DNA of 64,000 nt from an uncultured Drancourtella sp. (GTDB taxonomy: Bacteria > Bacillota > Clostridia > Lachnospirales > Lachnospiraceae): positions 24,452 through 88,451 of the forward strand of contig CALFLL010000067.1 in NCBI GenBank assembly GCA_937880845.1, read 5' to 3'. Below the pieces are notes generated by a model. It had not been told where the DNA came from, did no database searches, and saw only the letters and a list, made by a program, of their open reading frames with translations. A program made the position numbers and the translations under genes. The first letter of the stretch is position 1; every line of letters starts with the position of its first letter. This document shows, one piece after another, positions 49,301 through 58,218 of this stretch.

Positions 49301-50015
49301 GAATTGCCTTCTCCTTCTCAGAGTGTCTTTCTTTTAGTCTCTGTTCCAATATCAAATATGCTTGCAAAATGATCGAGGCATGATCTGCCGCAACATGATC
49401 CCTTTTGGCAATGGCAAATTTTCTTTCCCGTATCATTCTGCCTCTTTCGCACAATGTAACGATCGGACTGCACTTTTCTCCTGTTTTTTCGTTTTGGAGA
49501 ACCATTTTGAAGACAAACATGCCGTTTTCTTTTTTTCGTTCTGTTTTTATTCGAAACCATTCCGCTTCTTTCGCATCGTCACCGGCCTGTATTTTTATTT
49601 CTTTTTCCGGTACAAGTGCCATATATGCAGTTGTGATCACCCTTGCTCTTGGATCTCTCATAACATCTCCAAATGTTCCGATCTGTTCAGAGCAGATTCC
49701 ATTTACTCCGGTTTCTTCATATAATTCTCTTTGAGCCGCCTCTTCCAAACTCTCATGAAGTTCCACGAACCCTCCCGGCATAGCCCAATCGCCGATGCTC
49801 GGGTGGTTTCTTCTTTTGATCAGAAGAATTTTAAGGTCTTCCATGTTTTCAAAAACTTCTCCGGAATAGGCAAAAACTGCCATATCTACGGTACAACATG
49901 GATTTTTATATTTATACGGATCATATTGATCCAAAAATTCTTCCAGAGACTGTCCTTTTTCATTGTTGCTCCCATCACCACGGAACATTTCGATTTCTTT
50001 AAAAAAAGCAGGCAT
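49287..50015 (-). CDS. NUDIX hydrolase
   Basis: A 242-residue protein. The NUDIX box is GGFVELHESLEEAAQRELYEETGV near 81-104 (GX5EX7REUXEEXGU, shown here as GGFVELHESLEEAA and RELYEETGV). The N-terminal VDMAVFAYSGE and ILLIKRRNHPSIGDWAMPGG fit ADP-ribose or nucleotide pyrophosphatases that also occur in NrtR-type regulators. There is no winged helix at the C-terminus, so it is an enzyme, not a regulator. The C-terminal 80 residues (KFAIAKRDHVAADHASIIL) are of unknown role. Substrate unknown. Confidence 0.88.
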   Translation of the reverse strand: MPAFFKEIEMFRGDGSNNEKGQSLEEFLDQYDPYKYKNPCCTVDMAVFAYSGEVFENMEDLKILLIKRRNHPSIGDWAMPGGFVELHESLEEAAQRELYEETGVNGICSEQIGTFGDVMRDPRARVITTAYMALVPEKEIKIQAGDDAKEAEWFRIKTERKKENGMFVFKMVLQNEKTGEKCSPIVTLCERGRMIRERKFAIAKRDHVAADHASIILQAYLILEQRLKERHSEKEKAIHEME

Positions 50016-50032
50016 TTTTCTTCCTCTTTCTG

Positions 50033-51319
50033 TTATTTACAGCCTTCCCCTACCATAATGTCAATAATTTCTTCATTTGTTTCACGCATACCGTCTTTTC
50101 CAAGACGTCCGATATTACGTATCGTTTCGTCGACTCCCTTTGTAACAATTCCGTCACCGGCGTAAAATTGCTGTCCGCATTTGTACATCTGATATCCAAG
50201 AATTCCGGCTTCAACAGAAGATGCGATTTTTGCTGCACAGGAAGCTTTCGCCCCATCACAAACAATCCCTGATACAATAGCGAGTGCATTCACTACCGTA
50301 TGCGCAATATCTTCATAAGTTCCTCCGCATAAATATGCGATACCTGCTCCTGCCGCTGCTCCTGCACATACCGCTCCGCAATATGCGGAAAGACGTCCGA
50401 TTCCCGTTTTCTGATGGATTGCCACAAGGTTGGATAATGTAAGAGCACGATATAATTTTTCTTCTCCGGAATTTAATTCTTTTGCATATTCGATAACCGG
50501 AAGAGAACAGGTCATTCCCTGATTTCCGCTTCCTGAATTAATGATCACCGGAAGTTCACATCCATTCATTCGTGCATCCGAACCTGCCGCTGCCATCGCT
50601 TTTGCACGTGTACGGATATCCTGTCCTTCCATTTTAAGGAGAACACTTCCGATATTTGCCCCGTAATTACCGTGCAGTCCTTCTTCGGCAATCGCTGTAT
50701 TGTATCTGATCTGACGTCCGATTACTTCACGAACATCTTCAACATCTACTGTATTGGCAAAATCCAGGATATCTGCCATGTTTAAAAGGCTTCTGTCTGT
50801 CAGTCCTTCTTCTTTTTCTCCTTCTACTTCCACTTCATAGAGAACTTCCTCATTTTTCTTAATCAGCACAATATTGGTATGATAATTTGCAATGCGTACC
50901 GTCGCACTGTTTTCTCCTTTGTATACGGTCACGATGATTTCAAATGTAATGCCGTGATCTACATATCCCACGGAAATATCGGCTGTGTCCAGAAAAGCCT
51001 GCATTTCTTTTATCTGCTCTTCGGTTACTTCCGCGATCACTTCCAGCTCTTTTTCCGGTTTTCCCGCAATGATTCCCGCCGTTGCTGCCGCCGGAATTCC
51101 TTTCAAATGATTTGTATTTGGGACGATAACGGATTTTACATTTTTGATAATGCTTCCGCTTGCCTCGATTTTTACCTTCTCCGGCATTACTCCCAGTACC
51201 TCTCTTGCTTTTGCTGCAGCGTAAGCAAGAGCAATCGGTTCCGTACATCCCATGGCAGGAACAAGTTCTTCTTTTAAAATCTGTACATATGCACTATATT
51301 TTACATCATCTTTTCTCAT
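50033..51319 (-). CDS. L-cysteine desulfidase family protein (CyuA/UPF0597)
   Basis: A 428-residue protein related to the serine dehydratase alpha chain. The motif MGCTEPIALAYAAAKAREVLG near 22-42 has the first cluster cysteine. NSGSGNQGMTCSLPVI near 272-287 and YCGAVCAGAAAGAGIAYLCGG near 320-340 have the others. The family breaks L-cysteine into pyruvate, ammonia and sulfide using an oxygen-sensitive [4Fe-4S] cluster. It could also act on serine. It stands 17 bases after the NUDIX gene's upstream end and may be first in that run. Confidence 0.88.
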   Translation of the reverse strand: MRKDDVKYSAYVQILKEELVPAMGCTEPIALAYAAAKAREVLGVMPEKVKIEASGSIIKNVKSVIVPNTNHLKGIPAAATAGIIAGKPEKELEVIAEVTEEQIKEMQAFLDTADISVGYVDHGITFEIIVTVYKGENSATVRIANYHTNIVLIKKNEEVLYEVEVEGEKEEGLTDRSLLNMADILDFANTVDVEDVREVIGRQIRYNTAIAEEGLHGNYGANIGSVLLKMEGQDIRTRAKAMAAAGSDARMNGCELPVIINSGSGNQGMTCSLPVIEYAKELNSGEEKLYRALTLSNLVAIHQKTGIGRLSAYCGAVCAGAAAGAGIAYLCGGTYEDIAHTVVNALAIVSGIVCDGAKASCAAKIASSVEAGILGYQMYKCGQQFYAGDGIVTKGVDETIRNIGRLGKDGMRETNEEIIDIMVGEGCK

Positions 51320-51390
51320 TGTATTTTCCTCTCTTTACCTTAATTTTTCCCCGATGAATGCCTGCACAGCATCCATTTTCAGATATACGT

Positions 51391-52521
51391 CTAATAGTTG
51401 CCCAATATTCTGAGATTTTTGGCTTCCTCACGCAATCCGCGAATTGCATTTTTCACTGCTCCATCAGCCAGATTTCCCTCGAAATCAACAAAGAAGCGGT
51501 ATTCCCACGGTCTGTCTTCAATCGGTCTTGATTCTATTTTTGTCATGTTCAAGTCATTATAAATAAAGTGAGACAACAACTGATAAAGGGAACCGCTCTC
51601 ATGCGGAAGTTCAAAACAAATGCTGATTTTCTTTGCATTGTCTAAAAATATCTTCTGATTTGTAACAATGATAAAGCGGGTGGAATTTTGTGAATTATCA
51701 TTAATCTGTGTCCTTAATATCTCCAATCCGTAAAGTTCTGCTGCGTAAGCACTGCAGATAGCAGCGTAGGACGGATTTTGTTCTTCTACAATCCTTTTGG
51801 CCGCCACAGCTGTATTATCCACGCTGATCTTTTCCATTGTCATATGGTTATGCAAATATTTTTCACACTGCATCAGCCCTTGTGGATGAGAATAGACTCT
51901 TGTCACAGCTTCTTCTTTGCTTCCCGGCAGACCTGCCAGAACATGATTGACCGGAAGTACGGTTTCTCCCAAGATATAATTTTCAAACTCCACTAAAAGA
52001 TTATAAACCTCATCCACAGCACCTGCAGATGAATTTTCGATAGGCAGTACCGCAAAATCCGCTTCTCCGTCTTCGATCGCTTCCATGGCATCCCGCCATG
52101 TCCTTACATGATATGCCTCTGCTTCTTTTCCGAAATACTGTCTGAGAGCAGCCTCACTATAAGCCCCCTCCACTCCCTGGAAGACAATTTTTGCATGGGC
52201 AGTGTCCGGATGTTCCGTTTCAATAAACGGGAGTTTCCCCATCCCTCCCTGCTCTGCGATCTTCCGGTACTGAAGTTTTCTGCTGATTGACATAAGAAGT
52301 TCAAACAGCTCTTTCACACCTTTTTTATGGTATACATCTTCCACTTGTGCCATGGCTGCAACAAGTTTCTGTTGTTCTCTTTCGCGGTCATATACCCTTT
52401 TCCCGTTCTTAATCTTGTAATCCGCAACCTGTGCACATACGCTCATTCTCTGCTCATATAAAGAAATAATCTGAGCATCGATTCCATCCAGCTGTTCACG
52501 TAATTCTTTTAATGACGCCAT
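51391..52521 (-). CDS. pheA: Bifunctional chorismate mutase/prephenate dehydratase (P-protein)
   Basis: A 376-residue enzyme of phenylalanine synthesis. The N-terminal AroQ-type chorismate mutase (about 1-90) has LREQLDGIDAQIISLYEQRM. The prephenate dehydratase domain (about 110-290) has VVFQGVEGAYSEAALRQYFG-type sequence and the catalytic region STRFIIVTNQ near 280. A C-terminal ACT domain (about 300-376) has ELPHESGSLYQLLSHF and ESRPIEDRPWEYRFFVDFEG, the site of feedback by phenylalanine. It is alone on this strand, with a TATAAT -10 near 52552. Confidence 0.95.
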   Translation of the reverse strand: MASLKELREQLDGIDAQIISLYEQRMSVCAQVADYKIKNGKRVYDREREQQKLVAAMAQVEDVYHKKGVKELFELLMSISRKLQYRKIAEQGGMGKLPFIETEHPDTAHAKIVFQGVEGAYSEAALRQYFGKEAEAYHVRTWRDAMEAIEDGEADFAVLPIENSSAGAVDEVYNLLVEFENYILGETVLPVNHVLAGLPGSKEEAVTRVYSHPQGLMQCEKYLHNHMTMEKISVDNTAVAAKRIVEEQNPSYAAICSAYAAELYGLEILRTQINDNSQNSTRFIIVTNQKIFLDNAKKISICFELPHESGSLYQLLSHFIYNDLNMTKIESRPIEDRPWEYRFFVDFEGNLADGAVKNAIRGLREEAKNLRILGNY

Positions 52522-52598
52522 TTGTCCACTCCTTTGCTTAGACTATAAAGTATTATAATACATTTTTTCTACAAAATCTATCATCTTTTAATTCACAG

Positions 52599-52627
52599 TT
52601 GAAAACTGATTTGTTTTATTATATGAT
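52599..52627 (+). promoter_or_regulatory. Promoter of pyrBI
   Basis: Plus strand TTGAAA (52599-52604), 17-base spacer, TATGAT (52622-52627). The leader is about 27 bases, too short for a PyrR attenuator. Confidence 0.75.
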
Positions 52628-52660
52628 TATAGGAGTTAGGTATCAAGAGGAGGATGTTTT

Positions 52661-53584
52661 ATGAGACATTTAATGAGTCCGCTGGATTTTTCTGTCGAAG
52701 AACTGGATAAGCTTTTAGACCTTGCCAACGACATCGAACGTAATCCGGCTAAATACGCACATGCCTGTGCCGGGAAAAAATTAGCAACATTATTTTACGA
52801 GCCAAGTACCCGTACCCGTTTAAGTCATGAAGCTGCCATGCTGAATCTGGGCGGAAGTGTTCTTGGCTTTTCTTCTGCAGATTCCAGTTCTGCCGCCAAA
52901 GGAGAAAGTGTATCTGATACGATCCGTACCGTTTCCTGCTATGCTGACATCGTTGCCATGCGCCATCCTAAAGAAGGTGCTCCTATGGTTGCAGCAGCAC
53001 ATTCCAGAATACCGATCATCAATGCAGGTGATGGCGGTCATCAGCATCCTACACAGACTTTGACCGATCTTCTTACGATTCGTTCCTTAAAAGGACGTTT
53101 GGATCATCTTACGATCGGACTTTGCGGAGACTTAAAATTCGGACGTACGGTTCATTCTCTTATTCAGGCACTTGTACGATATGACAATATCGAATTTGTC
53201 CTGATTTCTCCGGAAGAACTGCGTCTTCCGAGTTATATCCGTCATGATGTATTAAAACGTAACAACGTACCGTACAGAGAAGTTGTCCGCATGGAAGAAG
53301 CATTGCCTGAACTGGATATTCTTTATATGACACGAGTGCAGAAAGAGCGTTTCTTCAATGAAGAAGATTATGTCCGTATGAAAGATTTTTATATCCTGGA
53401 TAAAGCCAAGATGGAACTTGCCAATAAAAACATGCTGGTCCTGCACCCACTTCCACGTGTAAATGAAATTTCCGTAGAAGTGGACGATGATCCACGTGCC
53501 GTATACTTTAAACAAGCACAGTATGGTGTATATGTCCGCATGGCATTGATCCTCACACTGCTTGGAATAAAAGTTGATGATTAA
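52661..53584 (+). CDS. pyrB: Aspartate carbamoyltransferase catalytic subunit
   Basis: A 307-residue enzyme. The carbamoyl phosphate site is FYEPSTRTRLSHEAAM near 47-62. The aspartate site includes NAGDGGHQHPTQTLTDLL near 123-140 and a late HPLPRVNEISVEVDDDPRA near 266-284. It makes carbamoyl aspartate from carbamoyl phosphate and aspartate, the second step of pyrimidine synthesis. GAGGAGG lies upstream. It is followed 22 bases later by pyrI, so the enzyme is the regulated c6r6 type. Confidence 0.97.
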   Translation: MRHLMSPLDFSVEELDKLLDLANDIERNPAKYAHACAGKKLATLFYEPSTRTRLSHEAAMLNLGGSVLGFSSADSSSAAKGESVSDTIRTVSCYADIVAMRHPKEGAPMVAAAHSRIPIINAGDGGHQHPTQTLTDLLTIRSLKGRLDHLTIGLCGDLKFGRTVHSLIQALVRYDNIEFVLISPEELRLPSYIRHDVLKRNNVPYREVVRMEEALPELDILYMTRVQKERFFNEEDYVRMKDFYILDKAKMELANKNMLVLHPLPRVNEISVEVDDDPRAVYFKQAQYGVYVRMALILTLLGIKVDD

Positions 53585-53606
53585 TTGATTCGGAAAGGAA
53601 TATATT

Positions 53607-54047
53607 ATGGTTAAAAATACATTAAATATTGGACGCATTTCAGAAGGTTTTGTACTTGATCACATTCAGGCCGGAAAAAGCATGGATATTTACAAGTATC
53701 TCAGTCTGGACAAGCTGGACTGCTGTGTGGCCATTATCAAAAATGCCAAAAGCAGTAAAATGGGGAAAAAAGACATTATCAAAATTGAATGTCCTTTAGA
53801 AAAAATCGACCTTGATATTCTTGGTTTCATCGATCACAATATTACTATCAATATTATCGAAAATGAAAAGATAGTGGAAAAGAAAGCACTGACTCTTCCA
53901 AAAGAGATAAAAAATGTCATTCGCTGCAAAAATCCAAGATGCATCACTTCCATCGAACAAGAGTTGGATCATGTTTTTATCCTCACCGATCCGGAAAAGG
54001 AAGAATATCGTTGCAAATACTGCGAAGAAAAGTATAATCGTAAATAA
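53607..54047 (+). CDS. pyrI: Aspartate carbamoyltransferase regulatory subunit
   Basis: A 146-residue subunit. The N-terminal allosteric domain (about 1-95) has GFVLDHIQAGKSMDIYKYL, which binds CTP/ATP. The C-terminal zinc domain has four cysteines in CKNPRCITS and CKYCEEKY. It confers feedback by CTP/UTP. Bacteria with pyrI use allosteric rather than only PyrR-based control, which fits the short leader here. The pair ends at a strong terminator. Confidence 0.97.
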   Translation: MVKNTLNIGRISEGFVLDHIQAGKSMDIYKYLSLDKLDCCVAIIKNAKSSKMGKKDIIKIECPLEKIDLDILGFIDHNITINIIENEKIVEKKALTLPKEIKNVIRCKNPRCITSIEQELDHVFILTDPEKEEYRCKYCEEKYNRK

Positions 54048-54065
54048 TTCAATATTTTACTGACA

Positions 54066-54104
54066 AAAGAGGGAGATTCCTGTTATCGGAACCTCCCTCT
54101 TTCA
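54066..54104 (+). terminator. Intrinsic terminator after pyrI
   Basis: A stem AAGAGGGAG-A-TTCC/GGAA-C-CTCCCTCTT with one internal mismatch and a 7-base loop lies 20 bases after pyrI. It may also help end the cytidylate-kinase-like gene on the minus strand. Confidence 0.8.
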
Positions 54105-54120
54105 TCCAATGAATCATCTG

Positions 54121-54726
54121 TTATTCCATATGTTCATACATAGAAACAATGATATCTACGATTTCATCTTCTGCAAAACTTCCACTGTCAATGCATAGAT
54201 TATATTGCTGCATATCATTCCATTTTTCATCCGTATAATAATTATAAAAATTTCCTCGCTGTTTGTCCATCTTTTTAATCAACTGTCTTGCTGTTTTTTC
54301 ATCTGCGGATGTGCGCTTCATAATATTATGAATCCTGTCTTCCGCCGACGCATACACAAAAACACTCCTACATTGATCTTCCAAAAAATAGTTGGCACAG
54401 CGTCCTATAATAACCGCATCTTCTCTTTGTGCAATTTCTTTGATCACATCCTGTTCTTCTTTAAAAAGGACTTCATTCACCGATTCATAACGAAATTTTG
54501 GTGCTATCTGCTGCTCAACGTTTACCGAATCCTTCCACTCACTTAATCTCTTTTCGTGTAATTCCACAAGTTCTTCATAAGATATCGGCGTATCTTTTTT
54601 CTCGCTTGCCAAGCGAATCAATTCTTTGTCATAAAAATGGATACCAAGTCTGGCTGCTAATTTTTTCCCTATACGGCGTCCGTTACTTCCGTATAAACGA
54701 TTAATTGTAATAATTCGATGTTTCAT
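54121..54726 (-). CDS. Cytidylate kinase-like family protein
   Basis: A 201-residue P-loop kinase. The N-terminus IITINRLYGSNGRRIGKKLA carries a Walker A variant (GSNGRRIG in place of GxxGxGK), and IIGRCANYFLEDQ near 105 and VYASAEDRIHNIMKR near 124 fit the family. It belongs to the cytidylate kinase-like group, not true Cmk, and its substrate is unknown. It is a single gene next to rnpB. Confidence 0.85.
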   Translation of the reverse strand: MKHRIITINRLYGSNGRRIGKKLAARLGIHFYDKELIRLASEKKDTPISYEELVELHEKRLSEWKDSVNVEQQIAPKFRYESVNEVLFKEEQDVIKEIAQREDAVIIGRCANYFLEDQCRSVFVYASAEDRIHNIMKRTSADEKTARQLIKKMDKQRGNFYNYYTDEKWNDMQQYNLCIDSGSFAEDEIVDIIVSMYEHME

Positions 54727-54817
54727 ATCCGTCCCTCCTATTTCTGATTTTTTCTTTATAATATCATTTTTTTCAATTTTTTTCTATATTTTCCTTTATT
54801 TTTTGCATAATTCATTT

Positions 54818-54864
54818 CAAAAAAATAGATTCTGCCAAAAAACCAGTCATTTTTCAGTAGAATC
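54818..54864 (-). terminator. Possible terminator after rnpB
   Basis: A 6-bp stem GATTCT/AGAATC (54859-54864 with 54828-54833) and a T-rich tail (TATTTTTTT) follow the RNase P RNA on the minus strand. The loop is long, so it is weak. Confidence 0.4.
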
Positions 54865-54892
54865 CCATTTATTTTTTGTTATATTTCTTTTT

Positions 54893-55245
54893 GGTGCAAG
54901 CAAGTCGATAAGCCGGGTTATGTCGCGAACAGCCATCTATCTAGATCTGACGTTGCCATCAGATTCAATCAACCCACCTAAAACACGACGGGCCGCCGTA
55001 TCGTTTTTATTCGGTCTTTCTTCGGATGGGGTTTACATATGCCTTCTCTGTTACCAGAAAAGCGGTAGTCTCTTACACTGCCTTTCCACCCTTACCGCCA
55101 AAAGGCGGCGGTTTATTTCTGTTGCACTATCCTTGGAGTCACCTCCACCGGACGTTATCCGGCATCCTGCCCTATGAAGCCCGGACTTTCCTCGTCTGCA
55201 TCCTTTCGGATTTTGCAGCCGCGGCTGTCTGTCCTACTTGCACCT
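54893..55245 (-). ncRNA. rnpB: RNase P RNA
   Basis: About 353 bases on the minus strand. The conserved core is plain: GAGGAAAGTCCGGGCT near the 5' end, AGGGTGGAAAGG, AGAGACTACCGC, and the 3' block CGGCTTATCGACTTGCTTGC. The two ends pair (GGTGCAAG with CTTGCACC). RNase P cuts the 5' leader from pre-tRNA. The 5' boundary is supported by a promoter with a predicted start at about 55245. Subtype (A or B) was not settled. Confidence 0.95.
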
Positions 55246-55250
55246 GTAAT

Positions 55251-55279
55251 ACCATACCATATCTTTTCCTAATTGGCAA
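55251..55279 (-). promoter_or_regulatory. Promoter of rnpB
   Basis: Minus strand TTGCCA (55274-55279), 17-base spacer, TATGGT (55251-55256). The -35 overlaps the last codons and stop of rnhA. Confidence 0.8.
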
Positions 55280-55748
55280 GTCCTTCATCTATGATCAGTG
55301 ACTTTCCGTCTGCTGCCGTAGTGGCAAGTTCATCACATCTCTCATTTTGAGGATGTCCGTCATGACCTTTCACCCAGATAAATTTTACCTGATGAACTTC
55401 TTTTGCTTTTAAAAGGCGTTTCCATAAGTCTACATTCTTTACCGGTTCGTTTTTCCCTCGTTTCCAGTTCTTTTTCATCCATCCGTCAATCCAATTTTGA
55501 TTAAATGCATCTACTACATATTTAGAATCGGAATAAATTTCCACCTGACAGGGTCTATTCAATGCTTCCAATCCGGCGATTACCGCCATCAGTTCCATCC
55601 TGTTATTGGTTGTTTTTATGTATCCCTGAGAAATTTCCTTTTTATGAACCTGTCCTTTTCCGTCTACATATTCCAATATAGTACCAAACCCTCCGGGACC
55701 ATCCGGATTACCTCTTGCCGCTCCATCGGTATATATTTTTACAAACAT
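55269..55748 (-). CDS. rnhA: Ribonuclease HI
   Basis: A 159-residue enzyme that cuts RNA in RNA-DNA hybrids. Catalytic acids lie in IYTDGAARGNPDGPGG near 4-19, MELMAVIAGLEAL near 51, IYSDSKYVVDAF near 68, and KGHDGHPQNERCDELAT near 128. ATG 55748 has AGGAGG 7 bases upstream; the longer frame to 55781 overlaps the sirC gene further. It overlaps sirC by 10 bases. Its 3' end contains the rnpB promoter. Confidence 0.95.
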   Translation of the reverse strand: MFVKIYTDGAARGNPDGPGGFGTILEYVDGKGQVHKKEISQGYIKTTNNRMELMAVIAGLEALNRPCQVEIYSDSKYVVDAFNQNWIDGWMKKNWKRGKNEPVKNVDLWKRLLKAKEVHQVKFIWVKGHDGHPQNERCDELATTAADGKSLIIDEGLAN

Positions 55749-56248
55749 CCTGCTTCCTCCTTCTTTTCTCTCCTGATCCATTCCTCTATCTTTTTACGAA
55801 CCTTCTTTACTTTTCCATGATTTTTCCCATCCCCTGTAATCCCAATAATAATTCCCTCTTCTTGGATAACGGAAGGGAAGAAAAAGTCACAGCTCATTGG
55901 ATTGGATGCATTGTTTACAGGAATTCTTCTTCTTTTACACTGTGCTGTGATTTCTTCATTGATTTCTTTATTGTTTGTTGCAGCAAACACCATCTGCACA
56001 CCTGTTTGCAAATCTCCTTCTTCATACACCTTTTTGCAGTAATGGATTTTTTCTGCTTTGATCCATTCTGCAAATTGCTTCTGCTTCTTCTCAGAAATTC
56101 CGGGGGCAACTACTTCTATTTTTGCACCGTATTTTAAAAGAATATCAATCCTTCTTGCCGCCACCTCCCCGGCTCCAAAAAATAAAATTCTTCTGCCTTC
56201 CATGGAAACAAATAATGGAAATCTTGCATATTGCTCTGTTCTTTTCAT
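55739..56248 (-). CDS. Precorrin-2 dehydrogenase/sirohydrochlorin ferrochelatase-type protein (siroheme synthase N-domain)
   Basis: A 169-residue protein. It has the NAD-binding motif FPLFVSMEGRRILFFGAGEV-type sequence near 9-28 and ARRIDILLKYGAKIEVVAPG near 30-49. NNASNPMSCDFFFPSVIQEE near 116-135 is the CysG N-domain signature. It oxidises precorrin-2 on the route to siroheme or cobalamin. ATG 56248 has TAGAGGA upstream; the longer frame to 56392 is in the cobU-like gene. It is shorter than full CysG (no methyltransferase half). It lies 11 bases after the cobU-like gene. Confidence 0.85.
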   Translation of the reverse strand: MKRTEQYARFPLFVSMEGRRILFFGAGEVAARRIDILLKYGAKIEVVAPGISEKKQKQFAEWIKAEKIHYCKKVYEEGDLQTGVQMVFAATNNKEINEEITAQCKRRRIPVNNASNPMSCDFFFPSVIQEEGIIIGITGDGKNHGKVKKVRKKIEEWIRREKKEEAGCL

Positions 56249-56259
56249 GGTCTTTTCCT

Positions 56260-56586
56260 CTATTTCAGCCGTACTGCCATTCCTGCCATTATCCGGTACA
56301 CTTCTGCGGCTGATTTTGCCAAAATGCATCCCGCTCTTCCCACGGCTTCTCTCCATTTTCTTTCTTCTTTCTCCACCGGTACAATACCACATCCTACTTC
56401 ATCCATAATGATGACCGCTTCCGGATGTTCCTGAATATACCTGGTTGTATACTCTTTTACATCCTGTTTCTTTTTTACACACGCTCTGATGTTTTCTTCA
56501 AAATGTACAATCCTCTCGTATTCCGGATATCTTCTCTGTGCAAAGTCTGTTTTCCCTTGAAATTTTCCTCCAATGATCAATATCAT
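56260..56586 (-). CDS. Short CobU-like protein
   Basis: A 108-residue protein related to adenosylcobinamide kinase/guanylyltransferase (CobU, normally about 180 residues). The P-loop is altered (IIGGKFQGKTDFAQRR), and IIMDEVGCGIVPVEKEERKW plus EVYRIMAGMAVRLK match the end of CobU. The middle, including the usual GMP-attachment histidine region (CobU has HR in its middle block), is missing or reduced. It may have lost guanylyltransferase activity or be a partner protein. It sits in front of sirC, so a corrinoid link is plausible. Confidence 0.75.
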   Translation of the reverse strand: MILIIGGKFQGKTDFAQRRYPEYERIVHFEENIRACVKKKQDVKEYTTRYIQEHPEAVIIMDEVGCGIVPVEKEERKWREAVGRAGCILAKSAAEVYRIMAGMAVRLK

Positions 56587-56622
56587 GTGTCTTCTCCTTT
56601 TCCATATCTTTTAGTATAACAT

Positions 56623-56668
56623 AAAACAGTCGGCACATTCAGCCTATTTCTGCTTTTTATGTACCGAC
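56623..56668 (-). terminator. Probable terminator after spoIVA
   Basis: A 10-bp stem with one mismatch, GTCGGTACAT/ATGTGCCGAC on the minus strand (56659-56668 with 56629-56638), is followed by TGTTTT, just after spoIVA. Confidence 0.5.
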
Positions 56669-56687
56669 ATAATTCTTAGTGTTTCAT

Positions 56688-58160
56688 TTAAATAATAATA
56701 CAAACAATTCCACCATTGCTGTCATTTACGATTTTTCTCATTGTATCCTGAAGTTTCACCTGACACTCATCGTTGATCATCGTAATCTTGTTTTTGATTC
56801 CGTCCATCACCAATTCTTCAATGGATTTTCCAAAAATATTTGTTTTCCAGACTCCTTCTTCACTTTTCTCGGCTTCTTTGATGTAACGGATTACATCCTG
56901 TGCCTGCTGTTCATTTCCTACTATCGGAGCAATCTCTGTTTCAATGTTGGCTCGAATCATATGAATAGATGGTGCTTCTGAATGAATTTTCACCCCAAAT
57001 TTACTTCCTTGTTTGATAATCTCCGGCTCTGCCATTTTAATTTCTTCTTTTACCGGACTAACGACACCATATCCTTTTGCCTTTACACTGTCCATGGCAT
57101 TTTTAACATGTGCGTACTCTGTTTGCAAAGCCGACATTTCCTTCATGGCTCCAAGCAGTTCGTATTCATTTTTTATCTCGGTTCCCGTCATGTCACTGAG
57201 CATTTCATAATAATATTTTTCATAAATACGAATTTCTATCTTAACACAACCTGTATCCATTTCTATCTTTTCTGCCCGCATAGATTCAATATAATTACTT
57301 TCCGGTTTCGGAATTCCACTCGTAAAATCTCGGATTTCCGTTTTTTCCTGCATGAACTGACGAATAAAATCAATCAAATCCCCTTTAATCTTATGGTCTC
57401 TCGGAAGCATCTCCACCCATTTTGGAATATAAAACTCCATCTCCGATACCGGAAACTCAAACAATATCTCCTCCATCATTTTATGGATATCTTCTTCTTT
57501 TAACTGCTCACAGTTGACTGCCATCACAGATACTCCGTATTTTTCTTTAATTTCGGCAACCGCTTCCTCCGCTTCTTTTCCATATGGGCGCATGGAATTT
57601 ACAAGTACAAGAAATGGTTTTCCGATTTCCTGCAGTTCTCTGATAGTACGTCCTTCCGGCTCTCTATATTCTTTTCTTTCAATCTCTCCGATGGTTCCGT
57701 CTGTTGTAACTACGATTCCGATGGTTGCATGGTCACGAATCACTTTTCTTGTCCCGATTCCCGCTGCTTTTGTAAAGGGAATTTCATAATCAAACCAAGG
57801 TGTTTTGACTTTTCGCTCTTCTCCATCTTCAATATGTCCTTTTGCCCCTTCTGTCATATAACCGACACAGTCGATGAGCCGGACTTTGACTTTGATGTCA
57901 TCCGACAGTGTGATTTCTGCTGCCTCTTTTGGAATAAACTTTGGTTCTGTAGTCATGATCGTCCTTCCGGAAGAAGACTGTGGCAATTCATCCATAGTCC
58001 TGTTTTTTTGATTCTCGTCTGTCATATGAGGCATTACGAGAAGATCCATAAAACGTTTGATAAAAGTTGATTTCCCCGTTCTAACCGGTCCGACAACCCC
58101 AATATAGATTTCCCCATTGGTTCTTACCTGCATATCATGATAAAGCTGAAAACTTTCCAT
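56688..58160 (-). CDS. spoIVA: Stage IV sporulation protein A
   Basis: A 490-residue ATPase that polymerises on the forespore surface and forms the base of the coat. The Walker A is IGVVGPVRTGKSTFIKRF near 20-37. An NTPase-like fold runs to about 230; motifs include LIDCVGYMTEGAKGH near 98 and VLVNSMRPYGKEAEE near 185. The C-terminus ends GGIVCIII, as in other SpoIVA. ATG 58160 has AAGGGGG upstream, so I use it in place of 58190. A SigE-like promoter is upstream. It is monocistronic and marks this organism as a spore former. Confidence 0.96.
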   Translation of the reverse strand: MESFQLYHDMQVRTNGEIYIGVVGPVRTGKSTFIKRFMDLLVMPHMTDENQKNRTMDELPQSSSGRTIMTTEPKFIPKEAAEITLSDDIKVKVRLIDCVGYMTEGAKGHIEDGEERKVKTPWFDYEIPFTKAAGIGTRKVIRDHATIGIVVTTDGTIGEIERKEYREPEGRTIRELQEIGKPFLVLVNSMRPYGKEAEEAVAEIKEKYGVSVMAVNCEQLKEEDIHKMMEEILFEFPVSEMEFYIPKWVEMLPRDHKIKGDLIDFIRQFMQEKTEIRDFTSGIPKPESNYIESMRAEKIEMDTGCVKIEIRIYEKYYYEMLSDMTGTEIKNEYELLGAMKEMSALQTEYAHVKNAMDSVKAKGYGVVSPVKEEIKMAEPEIIKQGSKFGVKIHSEAPSIHMIRANIETEIAPIVGNEQQAQDVIRYIKEAEKSEEGVWKTNIFGKSIEELVMDGIKNKITMINDECQVKLQDTMRKIVNDSNGGIVCIII

Positions 58161-58189
58161 TAAAAATACCCCCTTGTAATGCTGATACA

Positions 58190-58218
58190 AGTGTATGCAT
58201 ACAAGGAGGTATTTAGAC
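58190..58218 (-). promoter_or_regulatory. Candidate SigE promoter of spoIVA
   Basis: Minus strand -10 CATACACT (58190-58197) fits the SigE consensus CATACAMT. The -35 region GTCTAAA (58212-58218) lies 14 bases away but matches poorly. A 12-base perfect palindrome TGTATGCATACA (58192-58203) covers the -10. Confidence 0.55.
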
